Program-made: the position numbers and the translations under genes
From: Strongylocentrotus purpuratus
Lineage: Eukaryota > Echinodermata > Echinoidea > Camarodonta > Strongylocentrotidae
Assembly (NCBI RefSeq): GCF_000002235.5
Contig: NW_022145597.1
Coordinates: forward strand, 26,366,423-26,430,422
Reading direction: 5' to 3'
DNA length: 64,000 nucleotides
Part shown: one piece after another, positions 23,956 to 38,200 of the stretch
How the letters are laid out: each line of letters starts with the position of its first letter
Numbering within the stretch: position 1 is the stretch's first letter
The notes under the pieces: model-generated
Database searches by the model: none
What the model was told of the DNA's origin: nothing
What the model saw: the letters and a program-made list of their open reading frames with translations, nothing else

Positions 23956-24864
23956 TAGTGCTGTAAGTCAGACGCTATGTTCGTGTTCGGTTCGGTTCGG
24001 CAGAGTTCGGCAATTTTTCACCCGAACTTGGTTCGGTTCGGGGTTCGGTAATATAATAGCAAGCAGCGTTATGGGCGGGCCGGCTAGCCGGCCGGGCCCG
24101 ACCAGCACGGAGGACTTCTGCACACAGCTTCCGACCAGCACGAATTTCACATTCAAAAACTGCTCTAAACGTAATTTGTGAAGAAAAGTACTACTTACAT
24201 TCGTATTTCCGTCTGGAATCATGTTTTATTTTCAATTTTAAAAGAATCGTGTTTTCAATTTGTCGATAAATGATATTTTTTAAAGATTTTCCGAGACGGT
24301 TGTTGTCTAATCATTGCTAATGTTAGAGTCATGAAAAATGCCATCTTGAATAGCAAATCAGGCTCATCAATAACTGTTTTTATAAGTTTTTATTTTCAAT
24401 AGGAAAAATATAAAATCCCTATTTTTCCTGAATAAATAAATACCATACTTTAATATATATTTATTTCATTATTTATATTGCAAAATTTGTCTGATATTGT
24501 TACAATTAAAATATTATTTTTTTGTTGAATGGGCTTGAGCTGAACATGTTTTGATCACGCACATGTATTCTTGTTTATGGCTTGCGATCGCGACGTAGCG
24601 TGGTCAGGATTTGGGATTTGAATGGCGCCAGTGAAGTCGCGCCCACCACTGGATAGGCATAAATCACAAAGGCGGAAAATAGGAAAAAGTAAATATAAAA
24701 TGAGCAATCATGACATGAAAATTAGGTACAAAATGACAAGTTTATTAGCTTGCAAAAACGTTTACATTTTTCTGCCGAACATCCGAACTAAGCCTTTGCT
24801 TTCGGTTCGGAAGTGCCATGTTCGGCGAACTTCCGTTCGGTTCGGCGGTTCGGCTACAGCACTA
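23956..24864. mobile_element. 909-bp hAT-like transposon with GGTTCGG subterminal repeats
   Basis: TIR TAGTGCTGTA at both ends, perfect, and CTTGGCAT directly repeated outside (23948-23955 and 24865-24872), fitting nTnnnnAn. Clusters of 'gttcggttcgg' lie within 120 bp of each end in mixed orientation, like subterminal transposase-binding repeats. No transposase reading frame. Confidence 0.9.
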
Positions 24865-24872
24865 CTTGGCAT

Positions 24873-25759
24873 TCAATGAGCTGAACTCCTGAACTGAACT
24901 GAACTTATTTGTTTTTTGTGCAACTGGGAACTAACTCTGAATTTGGTAACAAATTACTAAAAAGTCAGTGTTTCTTTACGTGAATGGTAGCCAGAGGTTT
25001 GCTTACCTTACACAAGAATCCCAATTACGTACAAAATGACACATTACAAAAAAACATTGATCTCTGTCGAGTCTGTGAGCTCTGAAAAGTGATGGGGGTT
25101 TCCCGGGTTTGTGATATTAATCCTAGGCGGACTCCAGCGTTAGTTTAGAGTAAAATGTCATTAACTTGGTGTTCAAAGGCACCCAGTGTGTCACTGAATT
25201 TAGCGACACTCCACTTGCTTTTTTACACTAAACCAATTGCTATTTTTGTAAAGTCAACATCAAACTGGCAATGCAAACCAGCCTTTATCTTACACTGCAA
25301 TGTTACATACATTTAAATAAGGTGGGGATGTTTACCTATCAATGAGCTTTATTTTTTTCCTTCTTTTATTTTTCTTCTAGAAATAAGGTTATTTAAGGAA
25401 CTATTTCAATATTCTGCAGTCCTTAGAAAATGGTTGCTTATTTCTTTACCATGCTCCCCTCAATAGAGTACTAAAGCTGTGACATCATAAAATCTATTTT
25501 TAGAAATTCTCAATTTTCTTCATTTTCCGAAAGAGCATAAAAAATAATGTCCAAATGTCGATAAACCAATTGAATATGTTAAGTATTGGCTGAGATATGA
25601 CCATCTGAATAAATAGATTTCCTATAGGAACTCAGTGTTATTTTGCTCTGGTTCGTAATGTTATGAATCAAATATGAATAAAAATAAAATAGACTTTTGA
25701 CGACGTCACACTTCACCACTCTATCTTCTTGTCTAGATTTCTAGATATCTACCGTGATC
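24873..25759 (+). other. Upstream region of TAF6
   Basis: Expected to hold the TAF6 promoter and 5' UTR. I see no TATA box in a convincing position, no CpG-rich island and no second gene. The only hint is the ATG context 'gtgatcATGG' at 25760. A non-coding first exon further upstream cannot be excluded. Confidence 0.4.
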
Positions 25760-25909
25760 ATGGCTGAAAAGGAGAGAGAGGTCAAGGGTTGCTTGACCCA
25801 GGAGTCCATTAAAGTGATTGGCGAGTGTGTGGGCGTGTCCTCTCTAAACGAGGAGGCGGGGACTCTGCTTGCTGATGATGTCACTTTCAGACTGAAGATG
25901 ATGGTCCAG
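25760..25909 (+). CDS. TAF6: TAF6 exon 1
   Basis: Codons 1-50, ending CAG|gtacga in phase 0. Encodes the first part of the histone fold ([14 protein letters not shown], then a helix rich in Glu/Ala). The upstream in-frame GTG at 25754 is not a credible start; ATG at 25760 has G at +4. Confidence 0.93.
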
Positions 25910-28900
25910 GTACGAACTCTCATCTCATTCTTCAAATAGTGTGTTATTGCTCATTAAGTCTAATTTCCAGTCTGTCTAAATCCCAGTTTGTCTCATGCTC
26001 ATATTGTCTACTATCCATATGGTCTAATAATCATGCAATCACAGCCCCGGAAAAACCACAAACAGCCCCCGAAAACAGCTCAAAACCCGATTTCGGGGGC
26101 GACATCAAAAAGTGAAATGATCTCAAATCGCCCCTGTAACGATTACGAGTGGCCGCGCGCTCTCTTCTAGCTTCGTATTCATTGTGTGCATTTCTTGGTC
26201 CGTGCGCTGAATCTCCGTGTAAAATTGTATACACAAAAATCGGTCGTAAAAAACTCGCTTACCATGTCGCACGCAAGTACGCCAAAACACGTACATTTTC
26301 GCAGTTGCGAGATCGAGACGGAGCGTAGGGGTCGAGTTTTTGGCGGTCAATTTTGTTTTGGTAGATCATATTAGCTGAACCTAGACCACTAAACATCGCT
26401 AAAACTGCAATCAATTTCCATCACGAATTCACGATTGCCGCAATTTTATAAAGTTTCCATAAATAATAGAGGTATGAAATTAAAGCTTATTTTGTGATTA
26501 TTCTCGCCATGTTTACGTAATTTTGATAATCATTTTTTCAAGGAAAGAAAATCAGACAAAATCACTGTGACTGACACGCATACAATACAGTGCGGTGTGT
26601 GTGATTTGAGCTGAGCTGAGCTGAGGTAGCTCGCTAGCTGAGCTCGAGTCGAAGAGATTTGACACTTTGAAATTGTTATCTGTTGGTTTGCATCATTATT
26701 GCCGCGATTTCAATATAGTTTCGTGAATACATGTAGGAGACCTGAGCTTAGAATTAGTAAAAGTATTACTAATGTCTACGTTTTTAAAGGACTGTCTGAT
26801 TTTCTTGTGAAAATTTTACTTTGAAAAATGATTATCGAAATTCATGGCCAGAAATAATAACAATCTAGGGTCTATTATGTTACAGTTCTTGCATAAAATC
26901 AATGCATGAAAACTTAGTTATTGAACTAGAAAAAGGGGTTTCTTTTTTAATAGGCAATTATGAAGCAGGAAGCCCGAAACCTTAGCCTACTAAACAAATC
27001 TCAACAAACTGTGGGCCAATCCTTTTATGAATTAATGAAAAAGTAGCCCCAGAAAAAAGAGCCCCCGAAAGTTAAAAAAGGAGCCCCCGAAAATTTCCCA
27101 AAAATTTGAAATGGAGCCCCCGAAATGAAAAACTTAATTTTTTGCCTGTGCAATCATAAATAATTATCATCATCAATTGATTAATAGACCTCATGGATGG
27201 TAGACAAAAATGAGCATTAGACAAACTGAGAATTAGACTAACTGAGAATTAGACAAACTGAGAATTAGACTAACTGAGAATTAGACTAACTGAGAATTAG
27301 ACTAACTGAGAATTAGACAAACTGAGAATTAGACAAAATGAGCATTAGACAAAATGAGCATTAGACAAAATGAGCATTAGACAAACTGAGAATTAGACAA
27401 ACTGAGAATTAGACAAACTGTGAATTAGACAAACTGAGAATTAGACAAACTGAGAATTAGACAAACTGAGAATTAGACAAACTGAGAATTAGACTAACTG
27501 GTTATTAGACTAAATGAACAATAGACCAAATTACTAAATTAGTACACTAATTGGAGATTAGACAATATGGAAATCAGACCAAATGATTATTAGACCATGT
27601 GGATAGCACACAGGCTTGCTGTAGGCCATATGGGAATAGACCAATTGGGTAGTAGACAAACTGGTTGTAGACCAAGCAACAAGTTGCCTAATAGACCAGT
27701 TCACGTTTAGCACATTACTGCAATGACCCCGAATATCCACAGATCTTCAAAACATGAAGAGGTCCCACTTTGTACATTTTGAAATAATCACTCCTACAGC
27801 GACAGGGGTGCTACATAAATAGCCTTTGTTTCCCCTTTTCAAAGAATACTTCCACCTGTGTATCATGGAGTGCATAAATGAATAATGATTACGTAACTTT
27901 CATGAGCACATTTCCAGTATTTCGTCTCTGTGTATTTCACAATTTGTTCTGCAATGACCTGTATCTGCTCAACTCATGCGCAGACTGCAACCGTGAACTG
28001 GCTTATTGCAAGCACCCCCATAAGAAAAAAAAAATCTATCGTTAACATACTTGTCTGATTTTAGTTGATTAATATCAAGCTATCCACAGTTTCAAACATG
28101 AAGAGTATATGGCACATTGAAGCACCTCACAGCACATAATCGCAATATTGATTTATAGACTTCAGTTGAATAGCTTTCAAAATGTACAGTATACACTTTC
28201 CTTTTGTGACACGAGATAGTCTCTAATTAGTCCTGTATTGTTTTCTTTAAATTGCCCTGACTGTTTCTAATGATGTATGTATACATATCTGTATTAATGA
28301 ATTTAATGAAACTGTCTTTCTATTTGTTTCATTCCAGGAAGCAGCAAAATTTATGAAGCATGCTAAGAGGGTCAAGCTGTCTACCGCAGATTTTGATCAT
28401 ACCCTGAGAGTTCAAAACATAGAGGTAAGGGAATTCCTCACTGATCAATTTCTAAAGAAGGACTTTTGTTTTAACTCTCAGTATTTAGGATGGATTGCAT
28501 GAACGGCATGAGAATGAAAATATACAGATTCATCGTGCAGATGATATCAAATTTCAATCTCAAGCAGTAAGGTGTGTTATCTCTCTGCATAATATTAAGG
28601 TTAAATCTCAGTGTTCAAGTGCTATGGAACTTCTGGGGTTTGTTGTTATCGTTTCTGCTTGTGTTTTTTTTCTTTTTTCTTCTTTGTTTAACCCTAAAAA
28701 GGCCAGGCTATTTGAGGTCGTAATTTTTAGCATGGTGATAGATTTAAGTAAAGTGAATAAGATGGTAATGTTTATTTTCTTTTATGTTTATTTTTTTTTT
28801 TTTTTAATGTTTATTTTTATGACAATATGCAATTTCTTTTGGGAAATATACTTACACACGCACATTTGTGAGAAATAGGTCCGCCCATAACAAATATGGT

Positions 28901-31099
28901 ATCAAATTGTGCGGGAGACAGGGAAAAAACTCATGAAATTTCAGCGCCAAAGGTTCAGGGGTTTTGATGCAGCGGCAAAAATTTGACAGGGGGCCGAGGG
29001 TTAAGTCATCAGTTTAGTGAGATCTTGAAAGGAAATCTTTCTACCAAATAAAAAAGGGAATTATATTGACTTTTCTACTTTTTTATTTCTTTTTTGTTCT
29101 TGGTCATATCTATCTAGGTTTATAATTAAACTTATCATTGTCTTATCACATTCACTCAATGATTTCATTATTTTACCTCACATCTTCTTTGAAATCTGTA
29201 TTTTTAATGAAATGTGTAATTATTCAACAGTCATTGTACGGCTTTAGCACCGAAGAGCACATTCCATTCCGCTTTGCGAGTGGAGGAGGAAGAGAGCTTC
29301 ACTTTGTGGAGGAGAAGGAATTAGATCTCTCCGACATCATCAATTCCTCCATGCCTAAAATCCCTCTTGACGTCAGTCTCAAAGGTAAATATGGTTCACC
29401 TATTCTCGAAATCAGTGGAATATCCAGGATTTCATTTTTTTGGAGGGGGGGGGGGGGAGGGAACGTAAAGAAATCACAGACAAGTAAAGCAAAAAAATAA
29501 AAAAATAAAAGCAAGATGTATTACATTTTTAAGTTGCTATTTTCTGAAGGAGGCGCGATAGCTCAGTCGGTAGAGCAGTGGTCTCGTAATCTGATGACCC
29601 GGGTTCGAAACCGAGTCGATGCGCTAGTGCCCTTTGGTAAGGCATTAATCCTCATTACCAGGTCTCTCAGAGAGGATCTAAAGCCGTCAGCCGTCTGGTT
29701 GCTTACTTACAAGTATTTATGCTTTCTTAGCAGTCACGTAAAATAACCACCATCATCAATGGGCAATATTCAGAGTCTAATTTATTTTGGTTGGAGCAAA
29801 TTTTGTTGAGGGTGAGGGGATTCATTTGGTTTGTCACATTGGGTTTGTTTGGTGATAGGGGAGGGGGAGGGGGCTGTCCAATATCACAGCTAGAACTCAA
29901 AACTCACTTCCTATATTACTTTTTTTTCTTCATTCATATCGGTTTATTGAGTCAAATTTTCATATTAAAACAGTCAGGAGACTGATACAAACATAGATTA
30001 CAAAGTTCGAAGATACTTGTGACTGTGAGTAATGTTTGGGATTGTTGAAGAATACATTATTGTTAATTGAATCAATATGCTGGCCATAGTCTTGTGAATT
30101 TTTAAAGGTTTAGGAATAAACATTATCTACTTCATGTCTTTTATATTTTACATGTAATCCAAGTTCCCGATGATGATAAAGCCTGAAGTGATGAGATCTC
30201 GTTCAGACATGTTTTAATTTGTTATCAATATTTTCTCCCCCTTCCAGCTCATTGGTTAAGCATTGAAGGAACACAACCTGCCATTCCAGAGAATCCACCA
30301 CCAGGTAAAGAATAACTCCTATATGTTTCTGATAATCGTTCATAATAGTTACATTTTGAGAGCGATATTTTGAACCCAGTGAATCCATATAGTAATATGT
30401 ATGACAGATTTGTTGGTTAGAAATAATGCCAATGATTGTATAGCACTTGGTGCTACATGTATGTTTCTAACTGTTTTACATGTGATTGTGTTCCTTTCAT
30501 ATTCAAGATTCAAGTTTTATTGTCCATATATTATAAGATATTATCATATTATCAAGAACCTTCAGTCAATTTGAAGGAGGCAGACTTAATCCGAAGAAGA
30601 AGACAGACATGTCTTTTCCATCGGTGTTACATGCAATAGAAACATATACAAAATACGGTATTGTGTGCCAAGACCCAGAAGGGCTTTAGCACTGTTTGAG
30701 AGTAAATGAGTTTTAGACCTTCCAGGCTCTCAGGCGATGGTTACAAGAAAAATTCATAGTCACGTCACGAATGCATTCATATATATGTCCTTTGACAAGA
30801 CATTAATCTTCATTTACCACACTCAACCCAGGTGAGGTAAATGGGTACCTGGCAGGAATTAATTCCTTGAAATGCTAGAGCGCCGTAATGGCAGCCATGC
30901 TAAAGCTGGGATAAAAATTTCCGTAGCTCTTTGGAAGCGCATAGAGCCGTTTTAATGTGATGTGCACTATACAAGAACCAAATATTATTATTATTATTAT
31001 TATATAGGTATGTATAGTAGGCTGGAGTACATAACAACACAATTCCCTCTAAGCAAATAAAGAGAAAGTGAGAAAAAGTGAAAAAAAGAGAGAAAGGAG

Positions 31100-31145
<46 letters not shown>

Positions 31146-31776
31146 ACTTTTGAATCCTAACGTTTGTCTGCCTATCTCTAAATTGCCCCCATCTTTCTTT
31201 CCTTCTGTCCATCCAGTCGACACTCACACCCAGAAGGTTGAATCCCAAGACGCTCTGCGCACCAAGAAGCCTACCGCTAAGGCAGAGAAGAAGTCTGGTA
31301 AGGGTGATATGGGCAAGACTGCAGCTACTCTCCTCGCCAAGGCTAAAGGCCTCACATCAGATCCCGTCAAACTCAAGGGTGTACTCGTTCACGAGCTCTC
31401 TGTGGTATGTAGCTCCTTGAAACTTTGTGATTGCTGTTTTATTTGGATCACATTTATGTGCATTTATTTGGAGAGATTTAGTCAAATATGTCTAGTTAGT
31501 GTTGTTAAGAAAGGAAAAAAAGAAGCATCCCCCTTTTCTTATACCGTACTTGATCTCAATGTCTCTTTGCCAAGATGGGTTACGTTTTTTAAATTGGTGA
31601 ATTTCTAGAGTGGTATTGTGTACTTACAGTTTAGTATACTCCAAAAGTGGTTTGCTAAAACCTTTTTACAGATCTGAGAATCTTGTACTTGAACAAATTT
31701 GTACCTTGTTTTGCATCTTTTCTAGATATTTTTTGCTGATTTTTTTTTCTTCTCACTCTTTCTCTCTCTCTCTTTC

Positions 31777-31807
<31 letters not shown>

Positions 31808-32244
31808 TGCTCTCTCCCTCCCTTTCTGTATCTCTATCTATCCATCTCTCTCCCTCTTCCTTTCGCTCTCCCTCCCTCCCTCCCATTTTCTCTCTCTCTC
31901 TCTCTCTCTTTCTCACTCTCTCTCCTCTATCTCCCCCTCTCCCCTCTCTCTCTCTCTTTCCCTCTCTCTGTCTCTCATTCATCTCACAGGAGCAGCAGCT
32001 GTACTACAAGGAGATCACCGAAGCTTGCGTTGGATCCTCAGAAACAAAGAGAGCTGTAAGTCTAACTCCTGAATCATTCTAAAAAATCTGTACTATACTG
32101 AGACATCGTATGCTATAAATATTCATCATAACCTAACAGATGGTTATTTAGTTAATCAATCAACTCACTTATTCTGTAATTTACAATCTCTACTGCCGCT
32201 AGACTGTATCACCTTTGCCTCAATATCGTTGTTTCTCCTGTCTC

Positions 32245-32286
<42 letters not shown>

Positions 32287-35200
32287 ATTTCTCTCTTTCA
32301 TATTATTGTATGACTATGATATATCTCTACTGTAAGACATTTGTTTTTGTGATTTTACTTTGTAAACTCCATGCAATTCAGCCCTTGGGCTGCCATGTGA
32401 ATCTTATGATAGATGCCATTTTCATTCAATTCAATTCCCTTTAATCACATTACCATACAAATCAGTCAGTGATTCTTAAGCCGCTGCAATCTGAGCGATC
32501 AACTATGACAGTATTTTTTTTGGGGGGGGGGGGGGCAAACAGCAGTAGAAATCACTGTTGAAAGATTGAAATTGTTTAATCCTCGATATCAAAGTTGAAC
32601 AAAATAAGGTATTGAAAACCGAGATTGAGGCATTACAAAACATTTAATAAAAAAGAGAATTTGAAAGTATGCTGCAAATTGGAGCTCTGGTTTTTTTTCT
32701 ATTTCTATTTTGACATAAAAAGAGGAACCTCGCGTTTACTCCCAAGTTATTAAGTGTCTATCTAACCGTTGATTCAAAGCATTTTCTGTGTAAACATGCA
32801 AGTAGTAAATGAATTAAACAATGTGATTCAATTACCTTGCAGGAAGCACTTCACAGTCTAGCAAGTGACCCTGGTCTGTATCAGGTGGTACCAAGATTCA
32901 GCATGTTCATAGCGGAAGGGGTAAAGGTCAACGTTGTCCAGAACAACCTGGCTATCCTCATCTATCTCATGCGTATGGTCAAAGCGCTCATGGACAACGT
33001 TACGCTATACCTTGAAAAATATGTAAGTGGTTTGAATTCTAGCTGGCTATTCTATTCCTACAAGTACATGATGCCCGAGTCTTAAAGGGGTGTAGCATGA
33101 TGAGACTACGTGTCTTTCCTGTGGCCTAAGACCGAAGTGTGAAGAGAACTTTGGTCTGTTTCGCGAACGTTAGCGCACGCTGACTGTTAATCAAGTCCTT
33201 TCGTTTACGTGCAGTTGTCCAAAAGAAGTCTTAGATGGCGTTAACCAGTATTTGCCATGCTACACCCCCTTTAAGAGATTTTTGTTTGTATACTGGGTCT
33301 GACATGAACTGATGTGACTCAGATGCACTAATAAACAGAGCCTGTACAGCAATATCTTCTTGTAAAGTCATGTAGACTTTCTTTTCTTTCTTTCTTCATT
33401 GTATTTGTTTGTCATTTTATTCATACAAGGTTGCATTGTCAGTTCCAACCTGCTTTCCACCAGGAAATGTCCATTTTATAAATGATAGGTACATTGTGTA
33501 TATTTGTGAAGTGCACTCCAGCTGGTGAAGTCATTTTGAGAGGAAAATTTACTTGATAAGTCTCAATTATTTTGAGGCTTTGATTTAACGTGAGTGCATA
33601 CATCAACTCATTCACAATTGTTAATCATGGATTATTTGCATTCTGTTATTCTCTTTCGAACAGCTTCACGAGCTGATACCAGCCGTGATGACATGTGTAG
33701 TAAGCAGACAGCTGAGCCTTAGACCAGATGCTGATAATCATTGGGCCCTGAGGGACTTTGCAGCGAGGCTGATGGCCAGTATGTGCAGGTAAACAAGGAT
33801 GACCTGACATTTCATCAAGCTTTATTTTGACACAGATATATAGGGTTTGGTTAAGGGCTGCCGTTGGGTCTTAGGTTAAGTTTAGGGGAAGGGTCAGGTA
33901 CAGGGATGAAGTAAAGAATTAAGTTAGTTTGAGATGTTGGTAGTGGAGTGGAGGGACATTTTCTGGAATGTGTGTCATAGAACCCAAACATGATATCTCT
34001 GTCTTTATGCTTTCTTAAATTTTGGTGTTCATTAGGAATATTAAAGGGATTCTATTCCTACCATGATATAAATAACCTTAATATCAAAGACTTCCTGATT
34101 GATGAAGAGGTCATTTGAATTCACATCACTGACACATGTATTTCTGCTTTCCATCACAATTTAGACTTATTTTCAACATGTATTTTCAATTTTCAAATGT
34201 TCACAATTTAAAGAGTACTTTCAAGCTGCTGATCATGCACTGTGATCATGATATGAGATATAAGTTTGTTGTTAACTGTAATCTCCCTGTTTGGCTTTTG
34301 TAGGAAGTTCAGCACAACAACAAACAACATGCAGGCAAGGATCTCCAAGACGTTTGATGAATCTCTGTCCAAGGATAAAGCCCCTCTTGCCACTATCTAT
34401 GGGGCATTGGTTGGTCTAGCTGAGCTGGGTCCAGAGGTAATGTACTGTAAATGCTGTTATTTTCGTGTGATTAATTTTTCGCGCTGAGCGACCCCAAAAC
34501 ATATTCACAGGTTCCTAAATTCGCATTGCACGCAATTCAGCTCGTTCAAAACACGCATAAGAAGTAATGCTTATATTTTCGCGAGTTCGAAATTCGCGCT
34601 AACCGATCTTAGTGCGAAATCCGTGAAAATTAATGTACCGCAAAGATTTTCGCGTTTACAGTAGTCTTCTCAGACTGGTGGTTAAAAAAAATGAAATTGA
34701 AACCTATCATAGATTTGAAAGATTTATGGATTTTTTTTTATATGTCTAAAAGATCAAATCTAGAAGTATAAGAATTAGAGTAGATATTAATTGAGCAGTT
34801 TATGAATCTATGTATTATTGATAATCATCGTTGTTGTCGCTTTTGTTGTTGTTTTTGTTATCATCATCATGCTCACTATCATCATCACTATCATCATCAT
34901 CAAGGCTCAAATTAATTTTTTGCCCACGGGGGCTCTTCCAAAAAAAAAGAGCCCCCGTGAGCCTTCTCACGGGGGCGCTTTTAGTGCTGACGGGGGCCCG
35001 TATTTTAATACAAATTTCCATTGAATTGGTACCCGTGAAACTCCTTAGTATTTTATCATTATCATTTATCTAAGTCGGTATTTTTCCTCTTAGAAATTTA
35101 CTTGTTACATAGCTGTTATTGACTTTCATCCCCGTGAGGACATTTTCTCCATTTCTTCCGGTTCTGCACATAATTTCCTCCTCATTATTCGGAGCAACCT

Positions 35201-38200
35201 TATTTACATTCTTTCTTTACTTTTAGTAATTACCATATCCTTCCAAAACACAGGGGTGGATCAAGCTTTTTGCTAAGGGTGGGGCATCGTCCACGAGCCG
35301 CGTAGCGGCGAGGCGATTTTTGTTGTTGCTATTTTGAACCCCCGTAAGTGGTGTTTTCCTGGCATCTACTAACATGCGGATCAGCGCCCACGAGCCGCGG
35401 AGCGGCGAGGCGACTTTTTGGTGCTTTTTTGAACCCCCGTTAGTGATGTTTTCCTGGCATCTACTGACATCTACTAATACTGTGTAGATCTGGACACATG
35501 ATAGCATTTTTCTGTGCACATCACATTTTTCCTTGGCAGCCCAAGGGGGAGGGGGGGGGGGTTAAACCCCCTAAACCGCCTAGATCCGCCCCTGCAACAG
35601 CTTATGCCTTCTTCTTCTTCTCAATATTGATTTACTGGTCGGGTTACATTATTTGATGGACTTTAAGAATCACCAGATTTCAGAGGATTCAAACTTTCAC
35701 AACGAAAAACTTCTCCATTTTTCAGTCCTTGCGCGCGCGCGATTGTCGATCTCCAGCTCTAGCAGATATTGGGCGTCAGCGTGCACACCGGTACTACCAG
35801 CGCATAGCAACTGTGCTGACGGCCGCACCGCGAGCTTCCGTTGTTTGTTTCGGGAATACTCCCGGGAATACTCGTAGAGATGGTTGAGAAAGCGCCATCT
35901 AAGTTCCATTTCATTGGTTTAAGGTTTGAAAATTAATACTCAATATTGTGTTAAAGTTATATCAGAAAAGATAATCTTAATTTTATAATTCCACGGGGGC
36001 GATTTTTAATTTTGCAATCACCCCCGTGAGCAACCTGACGGGGGCGATTATGGAGTTCACGGGGGCGAATCGCCCACCGCCCCGTGTATTTTGAGCGCTG
36101 ATCATCATCATCATCATCACTATCATCATCATCATCCTCATCATCATCATCATCATTATCACTATCATCGTCATCCTCATCATCATCATCATCATCATCA
36201 TCATCGTCATCATCATTATCACTATCATCATCACTATCATCATCATCATCGTCATTATCATTATCATCAGCATCATCTTCATCAACAATTTAATCATCAT
36301 CATCATCATCATCTTCATCTTCATCATCAATATAATCATCAACATCACCATCATCAACGTCGTCTCAATCTCTATATTGTCTCAATCGCAGGTGATGAAG
36401 ACATTGGTGATTCCTAAAGTGAGGATGTTAGGAGAACGTCTAAGGATCATGACAGAGAGTCTGATCATCAACAACCCTGATAAGATAGCAGCAGACCATC
36501 TCAAGCAACTTGTACAGGTGACTTTATCCAACAATTTTGATATCGCGTCTAGAGAAAGAAGTAATAGACATTCTAATAAACCCTTGCTAAGATAGGTGGT
36601 AAATCATGACTTCACATTTCTGTATCGTATAACACAGAATACCTGTAGGACCATTCTTGCACGTATTTGCCACTCATTGACAATTTTTTTTTTTAGACAT
36701 TGCCTTTTTTGTCTGGCAGTTTACCACATCATAGCTGAAAGAGCTGTAACTTTGATATTCTTTTGTATTATAATAGTATGTGAAACAAAGGGCACGTAGA
36801 GAATGTTTTTCAAATTGTAATTATTTATTTGTAATATGATATACCTGAATGTTTTGTAATTTTCTTTGTATTGATGATCTACATGTATTTATATTCATAA
36901 CTTATCAATTTCATTGTACTCAATTTAATAATGTTCATAATCATGTTGGAAATGTAGGTATTATCAATCCAACCCTTTGGTTGCTATGAATAATTAAACA
37001 AATATGTAAATTGTTTTCCTTCTTTCTAGAAATGTTCTTGAGCTTTTACTGCATATAACATTTCATGATGTTTTAATTTACAATTTCATCTATATGTATG
37101 AAACGGCTTGGTGCTTGTGTTTACATAATGAGTTCCTGATTTCCTTTGATCGTGTAGAAACACTGCGCACCGTACTTGAAGGGAGTGAGAAGCACGCCCG
37201 ATGTCCTTCATGAATACGAGGAGGAGTTTGGCTATCTGGGTCCTTTCCTCTTCTCCCACGTCACCAAGTTGCGATTCCAACCCAGCACGGTTACAACACA
37301 GTGCAGCTCTACTCTGACATCATCGAGACCTATGATCACAATACCTCAGGTAAGTGAACCTAAACAGAGTGCTGACCCCAAACAGAGCGTTCCTGCTAAA
37401 TATCTTTTTTTGTTGTAAGACAGGTTTAAGAATTTAGCCAATGACAATGACAACCCTGTATTCAATTCACGTGTTTATGCTTTAAGTTTTTCCATCATGC
37501 CCAGCTATGCAAGCTGTGTGCAACACTAAGCAAGCTCCATGCAGCTCGCTTGATCCAAGCATCTTGATGCATTTAAAGTGTGGACGCATTGTAGTTCACA
37601 TACTTTTGTGGCAAGCAAGGATATTGACAGTGAGTACAGCACACTAAGACGCACATTACCTGCATCACCATCATCATTGTTTTCCCCTCGTCGTGGGATT
37701 GCCTCAATATCCTGACTAACCTTTCTGTAGATGACTGTCAACTCGTTTACTACTGACTTCTCTAATCCCCATAGGCTTAACTAAGGGAACATCCGGTACC
37801 AGTAGGCAATGGGTCTATATAAACTGTGGAGTGTTTCACAAAGACTAAGATCGACTTTAAGTTGGACTTAAAGATGGCAGGCCATTCATGCCACTGTTTG
37901 CTCTCAACATTTACTGGCATTGGTCTCTCAAGGACATACAAATTATGGTCAGTAATCTACAGAATTTACATTTTTTATAATTCATTATTGAAGGTAAAAA
38001 AAGTATCTAAAGATCATAATGGTGGGAACAAACAGTGGCATGAACAGCCTGCCATAGTAAGTCCAACTTAAAGTCGATATAAGTCTTTGTGAAACGCCCC
38101 CCTGATTAACCTTTCAGTAGAAGATTGTCAACCAGTTGACTACTGACTTCTCTAATCCCCATAGGCTTAATACAGGGAACATCCGGTACCAGTAGGCGAT

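Larger units (their letters stand above)
25950..27710. mobile_element. Foldback element with expanded 16-bp minisatellite, TAF6 intron 1
   Basis: The left arm (about 25950-26033) carries 'tctaatttccagtctgtcta' words; its reverse complement matches the start of the right arm (about 27178-27260), including 'attaatagaccncatggatngtagac'. The right arm then expands into about 20 copies of a 16-bp unit and continues with degenerate 'tagaccaaat' words to about 27710. The loop has been invaded by 26042-27148. Confidence 0.75.

Noticed and set aside
27202..27525. CRISPR-like array
   Set aside because: 16-bp units are contiguous without unique spacers and lie in a eukaryotic intron.
29552..29623. A tRNA gene
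   Set aside because: A and B boxes are intact, but the sequence continues into a SINE body with a repeat tail and the acceptor stem is not a clean pair.
35983..36417. Met/Ile-rich and His-rich frames
   Set aside because: Direct translations of the ATC microsatellite.
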